Assembly (NCBI GenBank): GCA_048887165.1 | Contig: JBHLJZ010000001.1 | Coordinates: 73,156 to 137,155 of the forward strand | Reading direction: 5' to 3' | DNA from: SOKP01 sp048887165 | Lineage (GTDB): Archaea > Asgardarchaeota > Lokiarchaeia > Sigyniarchaeales > SOKP01 | Length of the DNA: 64,000 nt | Part shown: piece by piece, positions 44,788 through 52,201 of the stretch | How positions within the stretch are numbered: position 1 is the first letter of the stretch | How the letters are laid out: each line of letters begins with the position of its first letter | The notes under the pieces: model-generated | What the model was told of the DNA's origin: nothing | The model's database searches: none | Seen by the model: only the letters and a program-made list of their open reading frames with translations | Made by a program: the position numbers and the translations under genes

Positions 44788-46089
44788 ATGGATTTAAAAG
44801 AAGTATGGTTAGTTGATTATGCGAGGACAGCTTTTTCCCGTTCAAGACCTAAGCAACCTGAAAGAGACGTCTTCGGTGACCAAAGAGGAGACGAATTAGT
44901 CGCTCAATTAATAATGAAATTCTTTGATGAAAAATTAGCAAATAAAGGAATTGAAAAGAAAGATATTCAAGAAGCTTCAATCGGGACTGCGATGGGAGTA
45001 CATGAATGCTGGACTTATGGTGGAAGATTACCCTTATTCATGGCTGAATTTCCAACAGAAACTTCTGCTTTCTTTGTTGATAAACAATGTGGTTCTGCGG
45101 GAGCCGGTTTACAATTTTTAGCCATGGAAATTATGTCGGGTTATACTACATGCGCCCTCGGGATGGGTGTTGAACATATGACAAGAATACCTATGCAGAA
45201 TGACTGGATACGTCCTAATTTAGGAATGATGAGTAAAAAAGACAAATGGTATAGACCTCAATATGATTTATTAACAACCATTAATATGCTACAAACGGCA
45301 CAGAAATTATATGAGGAAGAAAGTCCATATATTACAAAAGAAGATATGGATAAATTTGGGGTAAGAAGCCATAATTTAACAGTTGCAAACCAAGAAACAG
45401 GATGGTTTAAAGGAGAAATAATACCAATAGAAGGTCATGCCGAGGGAAATGTTGAAGAACGAATTATGATAGATAAAGACCAAGCGCCAAGAAAATCTAC
45501 TTTAGAAAAAGTCGCAACCTTACCAAGAATATCAAATCCTTTCTTCCTAAAACAAAATGCATATGGCGAAGATTTAGGTGGTAGACAAGGATATGAACAA
45601 CGTGAAGGTACTAAACAAGGTGTAATAACACCAGGAAATTCATCTCCATTAAATGCTGGGGCAACAGCAGCTATTTTGATGGAAGCTGAAGAAGCTAAGA
45701 AAAAAGGAATTGAGCCGATGGCAAGAATAGTCTCCCTTGGTTGGGCAGGAGTAGATCCTACTGTGATGGGACGTGGACCAGTGCCTGCTTCTCAAATGGC
45801 TCTAAAGCATGCTGGATTGACTGCTGACGATATTGATTATTGGGAGATTAATGAAGCATTTTGTATTGTTGCTTTAAACTGTATGCGAGCACTCAAAATA
45901 CCTGAAGAAAAAGTTAATGTGATGGGAGGATCAACAGCAATTGGCCATCCATTAGGATCCACAATGATAAGACTTACAGGTACTTTAGCAAGAATTTTAA
46001 AAGACAAAAAGGGTAAATATGGCATCGCTAATGCATGCATTGGTGGAGGACAAGGTATTGCCATCTTACTTGAAAATTTAAGTGCTTAA
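44788..46089 (+). CDS. Thiolase family acyl-CoA acetyltransferase
   Basis: A 433-residue thiolase. Catalytic residues are all visible: Cys101 (DKQCGSAGAG) as acyl acceptor, EINEAF, His387 (AIGHPLGST) and Cys417 (NACIGGGQG) as base. The enzyme is therefore competent either to cleave 3-ketoacyl-CoA or to condense two acetyl-CoA. It stands alone; archaeal acetoacetyl-CoA thiolases that feed the mevalonate pathway usually sit beside an HMG-CoA synthase and a DUF35 gene, absent here, so a fatty-acid or butyrate-type pathway is equally likely. It has a good TATA box and ribosome binding site. Confidence 0.93.
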   Translation: MDLKEVWLVDYARTAFSRSRPKQPERDVFGDQRGDELVAQLIMKFFDEKLANKGIEKKDIQEASIGTAMGVHECWTYGGRLPLFMAEFPTETSAFFVDKQCGSAGAGLQFLAMEIMSGYTTCALGMGVEHMTRIPMQNDWIRPNLGMMSKKDKWYRPQYDLLTTINMLQTAQKLYEEESPYITKEDMDKFGVRSHNLTVANQETGWFKGEIIPIEGHAEGNVEERIMIDKDQAPRKSTLEKVATLPRISNPFFLKQNAYGEDLGGRQGYEQREGTKQGVITPGNSSPLNAGATAAILMEAEEAKKKGIEPMARIVSLGWAGVDPTVMGRGPVPASQMALKHAGLTADDIDYWEINEAFCIVALNCMRALKIPEEKVNVMGGSTAIGHPLGSTMIRLTGTLARILKDKKGKYGIANACIGGGQGIAILLENLSA

Positions 46090-46202
46090 ACACAATAAAT
46101 AAGTTCTTTTTTCTTTTTTTCTATTTTAGAATCCTTATTTAAGAATTGTAAAAAGTCTACTAATCAAAATCATTATTAATTGAATTTCTAAATTCTTATT
46201 AT

Positions 46203-46218
46203 CGAAATATTTAAATAT
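46203..46218 (+). promoter_or_regulatory. Strong BRE/TATA promoter of the dodecin gene
   Basis: CGAAATATTTAAATAT combines a BRE-like CGAAA with a consensus TATA core. It lies about 67 bases before the dodecin ATG and is one of the best-looking promoters of the window. A GGTGA ribosome site (46273-46277) follows in the leader. Confidence 0.6.
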
Positions 46219-46284
46219 CAAACGATAACAAATAGACTTACTAAAAGTTTTAAAAAATAATACAAATAAATAGGTGAAATTACA

Positions 46285-46470
46285 ATGCCGGTATATAAAA
46301 GTATTCAGCTTGTTGCAACAAGCGATAAAAATTGGGCTGAAGCAGTTAAAGCTGGTTATGAAGAAGCAAAAAAAACACTAAGAGGAATTAGAAATATACA
46401 AATTATAGAGAGCGATGTTAAGGTAAAAGAAGACCAAGACAAGCTTATTTACAGAGCATACTTCACTTAG
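46285..46470 (+). CDS. Dodecin-family protein lacking the flavin-contact residues
   Basis: A 61-residue dodecin-like protein (beta-alpha-beta-beta), normally a hollow dodecamer that stores riboflavin or FMN. The family pattern is clear: VYKSIQLVATSDKNWAEAVKAG, helix, KKTLRGIRNIQIIES. The conserved flavin-stacking Trp (W36 in Halobacterium, W38 in Thermus) is Asn37, and the conserved Gln of the last strand is Arg. The protein also stops a few residues short of the usual length. The fold is therefore likely but standard flavin stacking is doubtful; another ligand or a flavin-free shell is possible. Start ATG with GGTGA 7 bases upstream. Confidence 0.88.
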   Translation: MPVYKSIQLVATSDKNWAEAVKAGYEEAKKTLRGIRNIQIIESDVKVKEDQDKLIYRAYFT

Positions 46471-46542
46471 AAGTTTGCGTGAAAAGTGAGGATACAAGTA
46501 AACTTTCAAATAGAACGATAAACATCGCCAAATATTCAAATA

Positions 46543-46563
46543 CTCTTTTTTTTTAACTTTTTG
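46543..46563 (+). terminator. T-tract terminator after dodecin
   Basis: CTC followed by nine T and then AACTTTTTG, about 75 bases after the dodecin stop. It is a T-rich archaeal-type termination signal between convergent genes. Confidence 0.4.
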
Positions 46564-46643
46564 ACCTATTCTGGTTGTTTAAATTTATCAAAAGTGAAAT
46601 CTGAGCAATCTAATCCTTAAAAAAAAATAAATGAATAAAAAAG

Positions 46644-46958
46644 CTAAAATTTCAAATTATAGAAATTCTTGCCATTTTTTGAATAATAAGAACGCACTCT
46701 CAGTTTTTCCCATAGAATTTGACAAGTAGCAAACAAGTTCCTTTTTTTCTTCTTTTCAAAATCAAAGGAATAATCATTTTTGAGAGGAGACTGTAATAAT
46801 ACAGCATGTCCGTCGATTTTGTTTTTATTCACATTTATAATTAAATGAGATTCAATCTTATCATTAACCAATAATAACTCAATAGGATTTAGGCGGGTTA
46901 AATCCATAACATTCACAGCAAAAAATTTTATTTCATCTAAATTGTATTTTTCACTCAT
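46644..46958 (-). CDS. Small hypothetical protein
   Basis: 104 residues starting MSEKYNLDEIKFF, alpha/beta in prediction and basic in its second half (FEKKKKRNLF, LRVRSYYSKNGK). No family or motif is recognised. It converges on the dodecin gene. The coding call rests on the ATG, ordinary residue composition and lack of any competing frame. Confidence 0.55.
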   Translation of the reverse strand: MSEKYNLDEIKFFAVNVMDLTRLNPIELLLVNDKIESHLIINVNKNKIDGHAVLLQSPLKNDYSFDFEKKKKRNLFATCQILWEKLRVRSYYSKNGKNFYNLKF

Positions 46959-47000
46959 TTTAATTTTTCACTCTCCAAAATAATATTAAAAAAATGATGT

Positions 47001-47177
47001 TTATGTATTCCATTTTTGTTTATATTTCTTGGTAAGATAATCTAAGTTCCTAAGTTGTTCTACGCTAGCATTCATAACACACTTAACCCAGTCCTTAAAT
47101 CTCCTATATTCAAAGAGTCTTGCACTTAGGCTTTCAAAAGGTATATCATACTTAAATAGACGTGATACTTTATTAAT
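47001..47177 (-). pseudogene. Open frame without standard start, possible gene remnant
   Basis: The minus strand is open from 47177 to the TAA at 47001-47003 and reads protein-like sequence (for example FESLSARLFEYRRFKDW and NASVEQLRNLDYLTKKY), rich in Trp, Arg and Tyr, unlike AT-rich intergenic DNA. No ATG, GTG or TTG is available except ATG at 47075, which would leave only 24 residues. Upstream it would run antisense into the zinc-binding gene at 47178. It may be the 3' remnant of a decayed gene, a gene with a rare start, or chance. Confidence 0.3.
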
Positions 47178-47555
47178 ATGATGAAGAAAAAAATCGAGAT
47201 AAGAATAGAAAATAGAAGGCTTAGGAAAATAAGAGATAATCTAAGGATTTTGCTTTTAAAAGCAATTTCACGCGAGAGGAGCCTCCTCATGGACGAGCAG
47301 GAAAAAATTCTTTATGATGAAAAAGGTAATCCCAAAAAGCTAGACCCAGTTGAATCAAAAGAATTTCGTCAATTGCAGAAAAAGTTAGATTATCTTGAGA
47401 ATTTAAGGCAAAATTCTATTTGCAAGTGTGCAACTTGTAGTGCTACCGACAAGAATATGGTTTTCAATCCGGTAATAAAAGCCTGGTTTTGTACTAGGTG
47501 TTATCATTTTAATAAAGAATTTTATAAATACTCAGACCCACATCTTTATCCTTAA
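47178..47555 (+). CDS. Small zinc-binding protein (CxxC...CxxC)
   Basis: 125 residues. A basic helical N-terminus (about residues 1-75, KKKIEIRIENRRLRKI) precedes a four-Cys zinc knuckle: CATC (around residue 84) and CTRC (around residue 108). The C-terminus is aromatic and short (HFNKEFYKYSDPHLYP). The composition (basic helix + zinc knuckle) suits nucleic-acid binding or a transcription/translation accessory factor. The ATG at 47178 follows a CTTAAATAG TATA-like box by about 20 bases, so the mRNA may be leaderless. No named family is recognised. Confidence 0.7.
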   Translation: MMKKKIEIRIENRRLRKIRDNLRILLLKAISRERSLLMDEQEKILYDEKGNPKKLDPVESKEFRQLQKKLDYLENLRQNSICKCATCSATDKNMVFNPVIKAWFCTRCYHFNKEFYKYSDPHLYP

Positions 47556-47730
47556 TTACCTTTTTTTTATTTCTTTTTGAATGCATTCTTTTTCATATTA
47601 TTTACTTAAGGTCAAATTAGGAAATCATTTTTAGCAGATTAATTAAAAATATTTAATTTTTAAATTTTTTAATAAAGAATTTTTTTTCGTCTATATCATT
47701 AATTCTTAAATAATTCAATTTTTTATAGTT

Positions 47731-47835
47731 ATGGAATACTTAGAGACTTTCTGGGGTTATATTCTCGCGGGGATTATAACTATAATAATTATAATTATTT
47801 GCACTACAATTCATAGGAAATTAATAAAGGATTAG
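47731..47835 (+). CDS. 34-residue single-helix membrane peptide
   Basis: ATG...TAG frame encoding MEYLETFWGYILAG, then a run of Ile/Thr and the tail CTTIHRKLIKD. Residues 9-26 form one very hydrophobic helix followed by a basic end, the layout of small membrane-inserted regulators. An A/T-rich TATA-like region (TTTAAATTTTTTAATAA) lies upstream. Conservation cannot be tested here, so it is only a candidate. Confidence 0.4.
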   Translation: MEYLETFWGYILAGIITIIIIIICTTIHRKLIKD

Positions 47836-47844
47836 AATCTAACT

Positions 47845-48363
47845 TCATTTACTTTCGAAAAACTCATGTAAGTCTACTCTCTGTTTGAGGTCATTTATTG
47901 CTTGTTGAGCATATGTAAAGTTAGGGTCAATATCCAATGCTTTCTGATAGTATTTTAATGCAGCTTTAAGCTGATTTCTAGCTTCATAAATTAATCCAAT
48001 GTTGTAAAAGCAGTGTTTATAATCAGGTTTAATTTTTAGTGCAAAATTACAAGATTTTAAAGCTTGTTCAAGGTTATTCGTGTTAAAATATGCAATCCCT
48101 AGATTATAATGAGCCCGATAATTGTTTGGATCGATATCAATAATTCTCTTAAAATACTGGATTGCTTTAGAGTATTCTAGAACATATTCGTCATTAAGAT
48201 AAATACCGTATTTAAATAAAGCATCAATATATATCCTTTTAATTATTTCAGAATCAGGGTTAGAATCATATAGGACTTCTAATATAACTATAGCTTCTTC
48301 GAACTTTTCATTTTTTATTAAATTTTTTGCAATTTCTAAGCGCTCAGTATTAGTTTCATCCAA
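47845..48363 (-). CDS. TPR-repeat protein
   Basis: A 172-residue protein built of tetratricopeptide repeats. Three clear units are visible: ALFKYGIYLNDE..LEYSKAIQYFKRIIDIDPN, YRAHYNLGIAYFNTNNLEQ and HCFYNIGLIYEARNQLKAA, each ending in the IDPN/KPD turn. Such superhelices mediate protein-protein contacts. Start TTG at 48363. It lies 37 bases downstream of the acetyltransferase-like gene on the same strand, a probable two-gene unit. Confidence 0.88.
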   Translation of the reverse strand: MDETNTERLEIAKNLIKNEKFEEAIVILEVLYDSNPDSEIIKRIYIDALFKYGIYLNDEYVLEYSKAIQYFKRIIDIDPNNYRAHYNLGIAYFNTNNLEQALKSCNFALKIKPDYKHCFYNIGLIYEARNQLKAALKYYQKALDIDPNFTYAQQAINDLKQRVDLHEFFESK

Positions 48364-48400
48364 TTAAATTCACATACTTTCTTATTAATTGCATCTTATT

Positions 48401-48856
48401 TTAGATCTGATTTTCATACCAGATAAATTTAGACTTCTTTGCACCCACTTTCAAGAAAACGCTTCTCAATGCACTATCTGAATCAGGGCAAATAAAATAA
48501 ACTTTGTCTAATTTAAGTGTCCGTTTGATGTATAGCTGTAACTCTCGTATTAATTTCTCTTCTATCCCTTTTTTATAAGAATCTTCCTTCCTAGTTAAAA
48601 TTTGATGAATTATGGCTCGTTCATTTCCTAAATAATCCTTAAATAAGGTATATGTTCCCCAACCTACAATTTTTCCGTCCTCTTTAGCAACTACCATGGA
48701 ATTTCTATATTGAAGATCAAGTACTCTTTTATTCAGTTCTTGCTCGAATTTTTGCCAATGCGAGAAAAAGTAAGACTTATTTTTAATAAAATCATCAAAA
48801 ATTTCCTTAAGCGCATCTCTATCGACTCTTGGGTCATATCTCTCAATCACAATCAT
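48401..48856 (-). CDS. GNAT-fold acetyltransferase-like protein
   Basis: 151 residues with the strand-helix pattern of GNAT N-acetyltransferases: IERYDPRVDRDALKEIF opening, VVAKEDGKIVGWGTYTL (beta3-beta4), ILTRKEDSYKKGIEEKLIREL in the place of the acetyl-CoA pyrophosphate loop, and a final SDSALRSVFLKVGAKKS segment before the last strand. The usual Q/RxxGxG/A loop is altered (RKEDSYKKG), so cofactor binding is not certain. The acceptor is unknown. Transcribed just ahead of the TPR gene. Confidence 0.72.
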   Translation of the reverse strand: MIVIERYDPRVDRDALKEIFDDFIKNKSYFFSHWQKFEQELNKRVLDLQYRNSMVVAKEDGKIVGWGTYTLFKDYLGNERAIIHQILTRKEDSYKKGIEEKLIRELQLYIKRTLKLDKVYFICPDSDSALRSVFLKVGAKKSKFIWYENQI

Positions 48857-49030
48857 ATTATTTTTTCACATACAGATGGATCATTTAAATTGTCTTTACT
48901 ATGATATTTTTTTTAATTTATTATGAAATTATAATATTTGTTCTTTTCATAATTAATTATTCTTTAATAGAAATGATTTTTTATACTCTTAAATAATTAA
49001 ATATGATGAATTATGACTGGTGAGAAGTCA

Positions 49031-49525
49031 ATGAATTTAAAAATTCCTTTCAAAAAAGTAAGAAAAGATACTGAAATCCCTCGAACATCGAAACTTGGAG
49101 ATGCTGGTGCTGATGCTAGAATAATGGGTTTTAAAAAAATTATAAAAAATGGTAATAAAAAAGAATTAATTGAAATCAAATCTGATTCATATACACTAAA
49201 ACCATTAGAAAGAATAGGATGTCCATTAGGCTTCGCAACTGCTATACCAAAAGGATTTTACTTTAAAGTTGTACCTCGGAGTGGATTAGCATTATGGGAA
49301 GGGATTTCGATAATAAATTCGCCTGGAACGATAGACTCAGGATATCGAAACGAATGGATGGCAATAGTTGTGAATTTATCAAATGAGAAAGTTACATTGA
49401 AAAAAGGAGATAGAATTTGTCAGATAATTCTAGGGAAAATTTATGATTATGATATTGTTGAGACAGACGTCTTACCTAATTCAGAGCGAGGCTTGGGTGG
49501 ATTTGGTTCAACAGGCAAATGTTAG
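49031..49525 (+). CDS. dut: dUTP diphosphatase (trimeric dUTPase)
   Basis: A 164-residue dUTPase, hydrolysing dUTP to dUMP to keep uracil out of DNA. Conserved motifs are in order: SKLGDAGADAR (1), VPRSGLAL (2), SPGTIDSGYRNEW (3, with the catalytic Asp), KKGDRICQIILGK (4) and RGLGGFGSTG (5, the C-terminal arm that closes over the substrate). An insertion (KKIIKNGNKKELIEIKSDS) follows motif 1. ATG 49031 is chosen over 49013 because GGTGAG stands 6 bases upstream. The start is close to a methyltransferase gene that follows 50 bases after the stop. Confidence 0.94.
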   Translation: MNLKIPFKKVRKDTEIPRTSKLGDAGADARIMGFKKIIKNGNKKELIEIKSDSYTLKPLERIGCPLGFATAIPKGFYFKVVPRSGLALWEGISIINSPGTIDSGYRNEWMAIVVNLSNEKVTLKKGDRICQIILGKIYDYDIVETDVLPNSERGLGGFGSTGKC

Positions 49526-49575
49526 GAACATATACTCAACAATTTTGCAATTAAGAACTAAATAGAGGAAAAAAT

Positions 49576-50439
49576 TTGAATTCGAAAGAATTAGAAGGAA
49601 CATCAATAAAATATGGTTCTGTCCAATATACTATGCTAGGTCCATTATGGGCACGTGCTATCTATACCCAAAAATACCCAGAATTATTAGATGACAAGAA
49701 AGCAGTTGAGATTCATAATAAAATTACTGTAGATCTCTCTGAGATGGAAGATTATCTTCAAGAATGGCGTGCGCTTGGTTTAATGATGAGAGCAAAGAGT
49801 TTCGATATAGCTTTAATGAAATATCTGGAGAAATATCCTGAAGCGACTGTTGTGAACCTTGGTTGTGGCTTAGATACAACTTTTTCTCGTATTGATAATG
49901 GTAAAATCAAATGGTACGATCTTGATCTTCCAGAAGCTATAGAATACCGCAAACAATTCATTCATGAATCTTCCCGAAATATATTCATAGCTAAATCAGT
50001 TTTAGATTATAGCTGGTTTGATGATATTGAATTTGATCAAAAAAAGGGTATTTTTTTCATTGCGGGAGGCTTGATTTACTATTTTAATGAAGAAGAAATA
50101 AAAGAATTATTCATAAGAATGACACGACGATATCCAGGTGGAGAAATAATTTTTGATGCTCTTTCTAAACTTGCGATATGGATCTCAGAAAAAAGGATAA
50201 AAAAGTATGTAAAACAAGGTCAAATAAAGAGCGATGAGGTGCCTCACGGGACTTTGAGCATAGGTAATCCTAATAATATATTTCCGAAATGGTCAGAAAA
50301 GATAAAATTACTAGATTGGCATTTAGGTTGGGATCGTATCCCTCCGAATCCAGCTTGGGAAAAAAATACTCTTAAAATGATAAAAATGGTGAAATTTTTT
50401 AAAACTGCAAAAATTGTCTTATTGCAGTTCATTAAATAG
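49576..50439 (+). CDS. SAM-dependent methyltransferase, LCMT/PpmC-like
   Basis: A 287-residue class I methyltransferase of the leucine-carboxyl/polyketide O-methyltransferase type. Motif I is VVNLGCGLDTTFSRI, motif II KWYDLDLPEAIEYRK, and GIFFIAGGLIYYFNEEEI matches the family's post-I region (AEGxLxYL in relatives). It probably methylates a carboxyl or hydroxyl group of a small molecule or protein. TTG start at 49576 with GAGG about 7 bases upstream. It follows dut on the same strand, with no known functional link. Confidence 0.87.
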   Translation: MNSKELEGTSIKYGSVQYTMLGPLWARAIYTQKYPELLDDKKAVEIHNKITVDLSEMEDYLQEWRALGLMMRAKSFDIALMKYLEKYPEATVVNLGCGLDTTFSRIDNGKIKWYDLDLPEAIEYRKQFIHESSRNIFIAKSVLDYSWFDDIEFDQKKGIFFIAGGLIYYFNEEEIKELFIRMTRRYPGGEIIFDALSKLAIWISEKRIKKYVKQGQIKSDEVPHGTLSIGNPNNIFPKWSEKIKLLDWHLGWDRIPPNPAWEKNTLKMIKMVKFFKTAKIVLLQFIK

Positions 50440-50546
50440 ATAAAACTTCTAATTATTCTTCTTTTAAAAAAATTCAAATTCTTAGCTTAATTTTCTTAAT
50501 CATTCTATAACATGGATTTTCAATTTTACAAATTTAGGTCTAATAT

Positions 50547-52058
50547 TTGTCTCAAAATAATAAAAAGCTTCCGAATAAAGATCATTTCTTATATCCTATA
50601 TTAAATCCAAAAAGTATTGCTATCTTTGGAGCGAATAATAACTTATTAACTACAATGGGTTCAATGCAATTGAGAAATATTCGTTCTGGAGGTGGCCTAG
50701 AGAGTAATATATATCCCATACATCCAAAATTAGAAGTTGTTCAAGGTTATAGAGCGTATAAATCTGTTATGGATTTACCAATTATTCCAGAAATGGCATT
50801 TCTAATCTTACCAACAAAGATTGTGCCGAATGTAATGGAAGAATGTGGTCAAAAGGGAATTAAAAATCTTCTTATTACTTCTGGAGGATTTAGAGAGAGC
50901 GGATCTGATGGTATCGAATTATCAAAGAAAATTGATGAGATTGCTCAAAAATATGGTATAAGATTTATAGGCCCTAATTGTCTGGGAATCTATAATGGTT
51001 GGTATGGATACCCCAAAAAAGAAAATGCGTATTTTAATACTTTTTGGCCTTATGCTATACCAAAAAGAGGAAATGTTTCTATTATAAGTCAATCAGGTAC
51101 AGTTGCTGGTCAAACATTTTGGCATGCTAAAGAATTCGGACTTAAAATAAGTAAATCATTATCCGTTGGAAATGAAAGAAATATTGATATTGTAGATTGT
51201 TTAGAGTATCTGAAAGATGATCCTCAAACAGATGTAATTGGGTTATATATTGAAGAAATTAAGAGAGGGAAAGAATTCATAAGTATTACTAAAGAAATCA
51301 CTCTAAATAAACCAATTGTAGCTATATACGCAGGCGGAACTAAAGCTGCAATAAGATCTATTATGAGTCATACAGGGTCAATAGGGGGTAGTCAAAAAAT
51401 CTACAATGCTGTTTTTAAAGAAACAGGAATAATCTCAACAGACCAGATAATGGAATTTCTTCACTATTTAAGAACATTTTCATTTGCAAAACATTATAAT
51501 GTCTTTCCAAAAGGAAATAGAGTAGCGATTGTCACCGATTCAGGGGGTAGTGGAAGTATGATGGCTAAAACAGCCGAAATTTATGGGTTAGATGTACCAG
51601 AGTTTTCACACAATCTAAAAACAGAGATCTCAGAATTAATACCTTCTACTGCAAGTGCAAATAATCCTATAGATGTGACTTTTGATGTTAATTTTATTAA
51701 TTTATTCTATAAATTTCCTAAAATTCTGATGAAATCAAAAGAAGTAGATAGTGTAATTGTATATGGAGTTTTTGATTTTGATGATGTAATAGACACAATG
51801 GAGAGTTCAGGTATGATTATTAGTGAAGAAATGAAAAGTATGAAAGATCTGATAGATAACGCAGTATTAAGACCAATCAAACGACTTATGACGAAATATT
51901 CTACACCTGTTTTTTATGCAGGCCCGTTTTCTTATAAGTATACATGGTATCAAAAATTCCTCTCTTATGATGTACCGATTTTTGAGTTATGGGATCTTCC
52001 TACAAAATGCCTCTCAGTTCTAGCAAAATATTCAGAATATCGAAATAAATTAACCTAA
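50547..52058 (+). CDS. ADP-forming acyl-CoA synthetase, alpha subunit-like
   Basis: A 503-residue protein of the acetyl/acyl-CoA synthetase (ADP-forming) alpha type. It has an N-terminal CoA-binding domain (NPKSIAIFGANN, YPIHPKLEVVQGYRAYKSV), then LLITSGGFRESG and GPNCLGIYN. The succinyl-CoA-ligase-like flavodoxin domain carries the phospho-His loop at His275 (SHTGSIGGSQ), and a second CoA-ligase domain with VTDSGGSGSMMAKTAE follows. The ATP-grasp beta domain of fused enzymes is missing and no beta gene is adjacent, so a partner encoded elsewhere is needed for ATP synthesis from acyl-CoA. TTG start at 50547. Confidence 0.9.
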   Translation: MSQNNKKLPNKDHFLYPILNPKSIAIFGANNNLLTTMGSMQLRNIRSGGGLESNIYPIHPKLEVVQGYRAYKSVMDLPIIPEMAFLILPTKIVPNVMEECGQKGIKNLLITSGGFRESGSDGIELSKKIDEIAQKYGIRFIGPNCLGIYNGWYGYPKKENAYFNTFWPYAIPKRGNVSIISQSGTVAGQTFWHAKEFGLKISKSLSVGNERNIDIVDCLEYLKDDPQTDVIGLYIEEIKRGKEFISITKEITLNKPIVAIYAGGTKAAIRSIMSHTGSIGGSQKIYNAVFKETGIISTDQIMEFLHYLRTFSFAKHYNVFPKGNRVAIVTDSGGSGSMMAKTAEIYGLDVPEFSHNLKTEISELIPSTASANNPIDVTFDVNFINLFYKFPKILMKSKEVDSVIVYGVFDFDDVIDTMESSGMIISEEMKSMKDLIDNAVLRPIKRLMTKYSTPVFYAGPFSYKYTWYQKFLSYDVPIFELWDLPTKCLSVLAKYSEYRNKLT

Positions 52059-52201
52059 TTTCAATAATTTTATCCTATTAATTTTAGGATTTATATAAGA
52101 TAATGGTACGAATTAATTTTTATCTAAATCATAATTTATTTATAATACATATTTGGATTATTAAATTATAAAATTCTTAAAAAAAAAAGTAATTATTAAT
52201 C

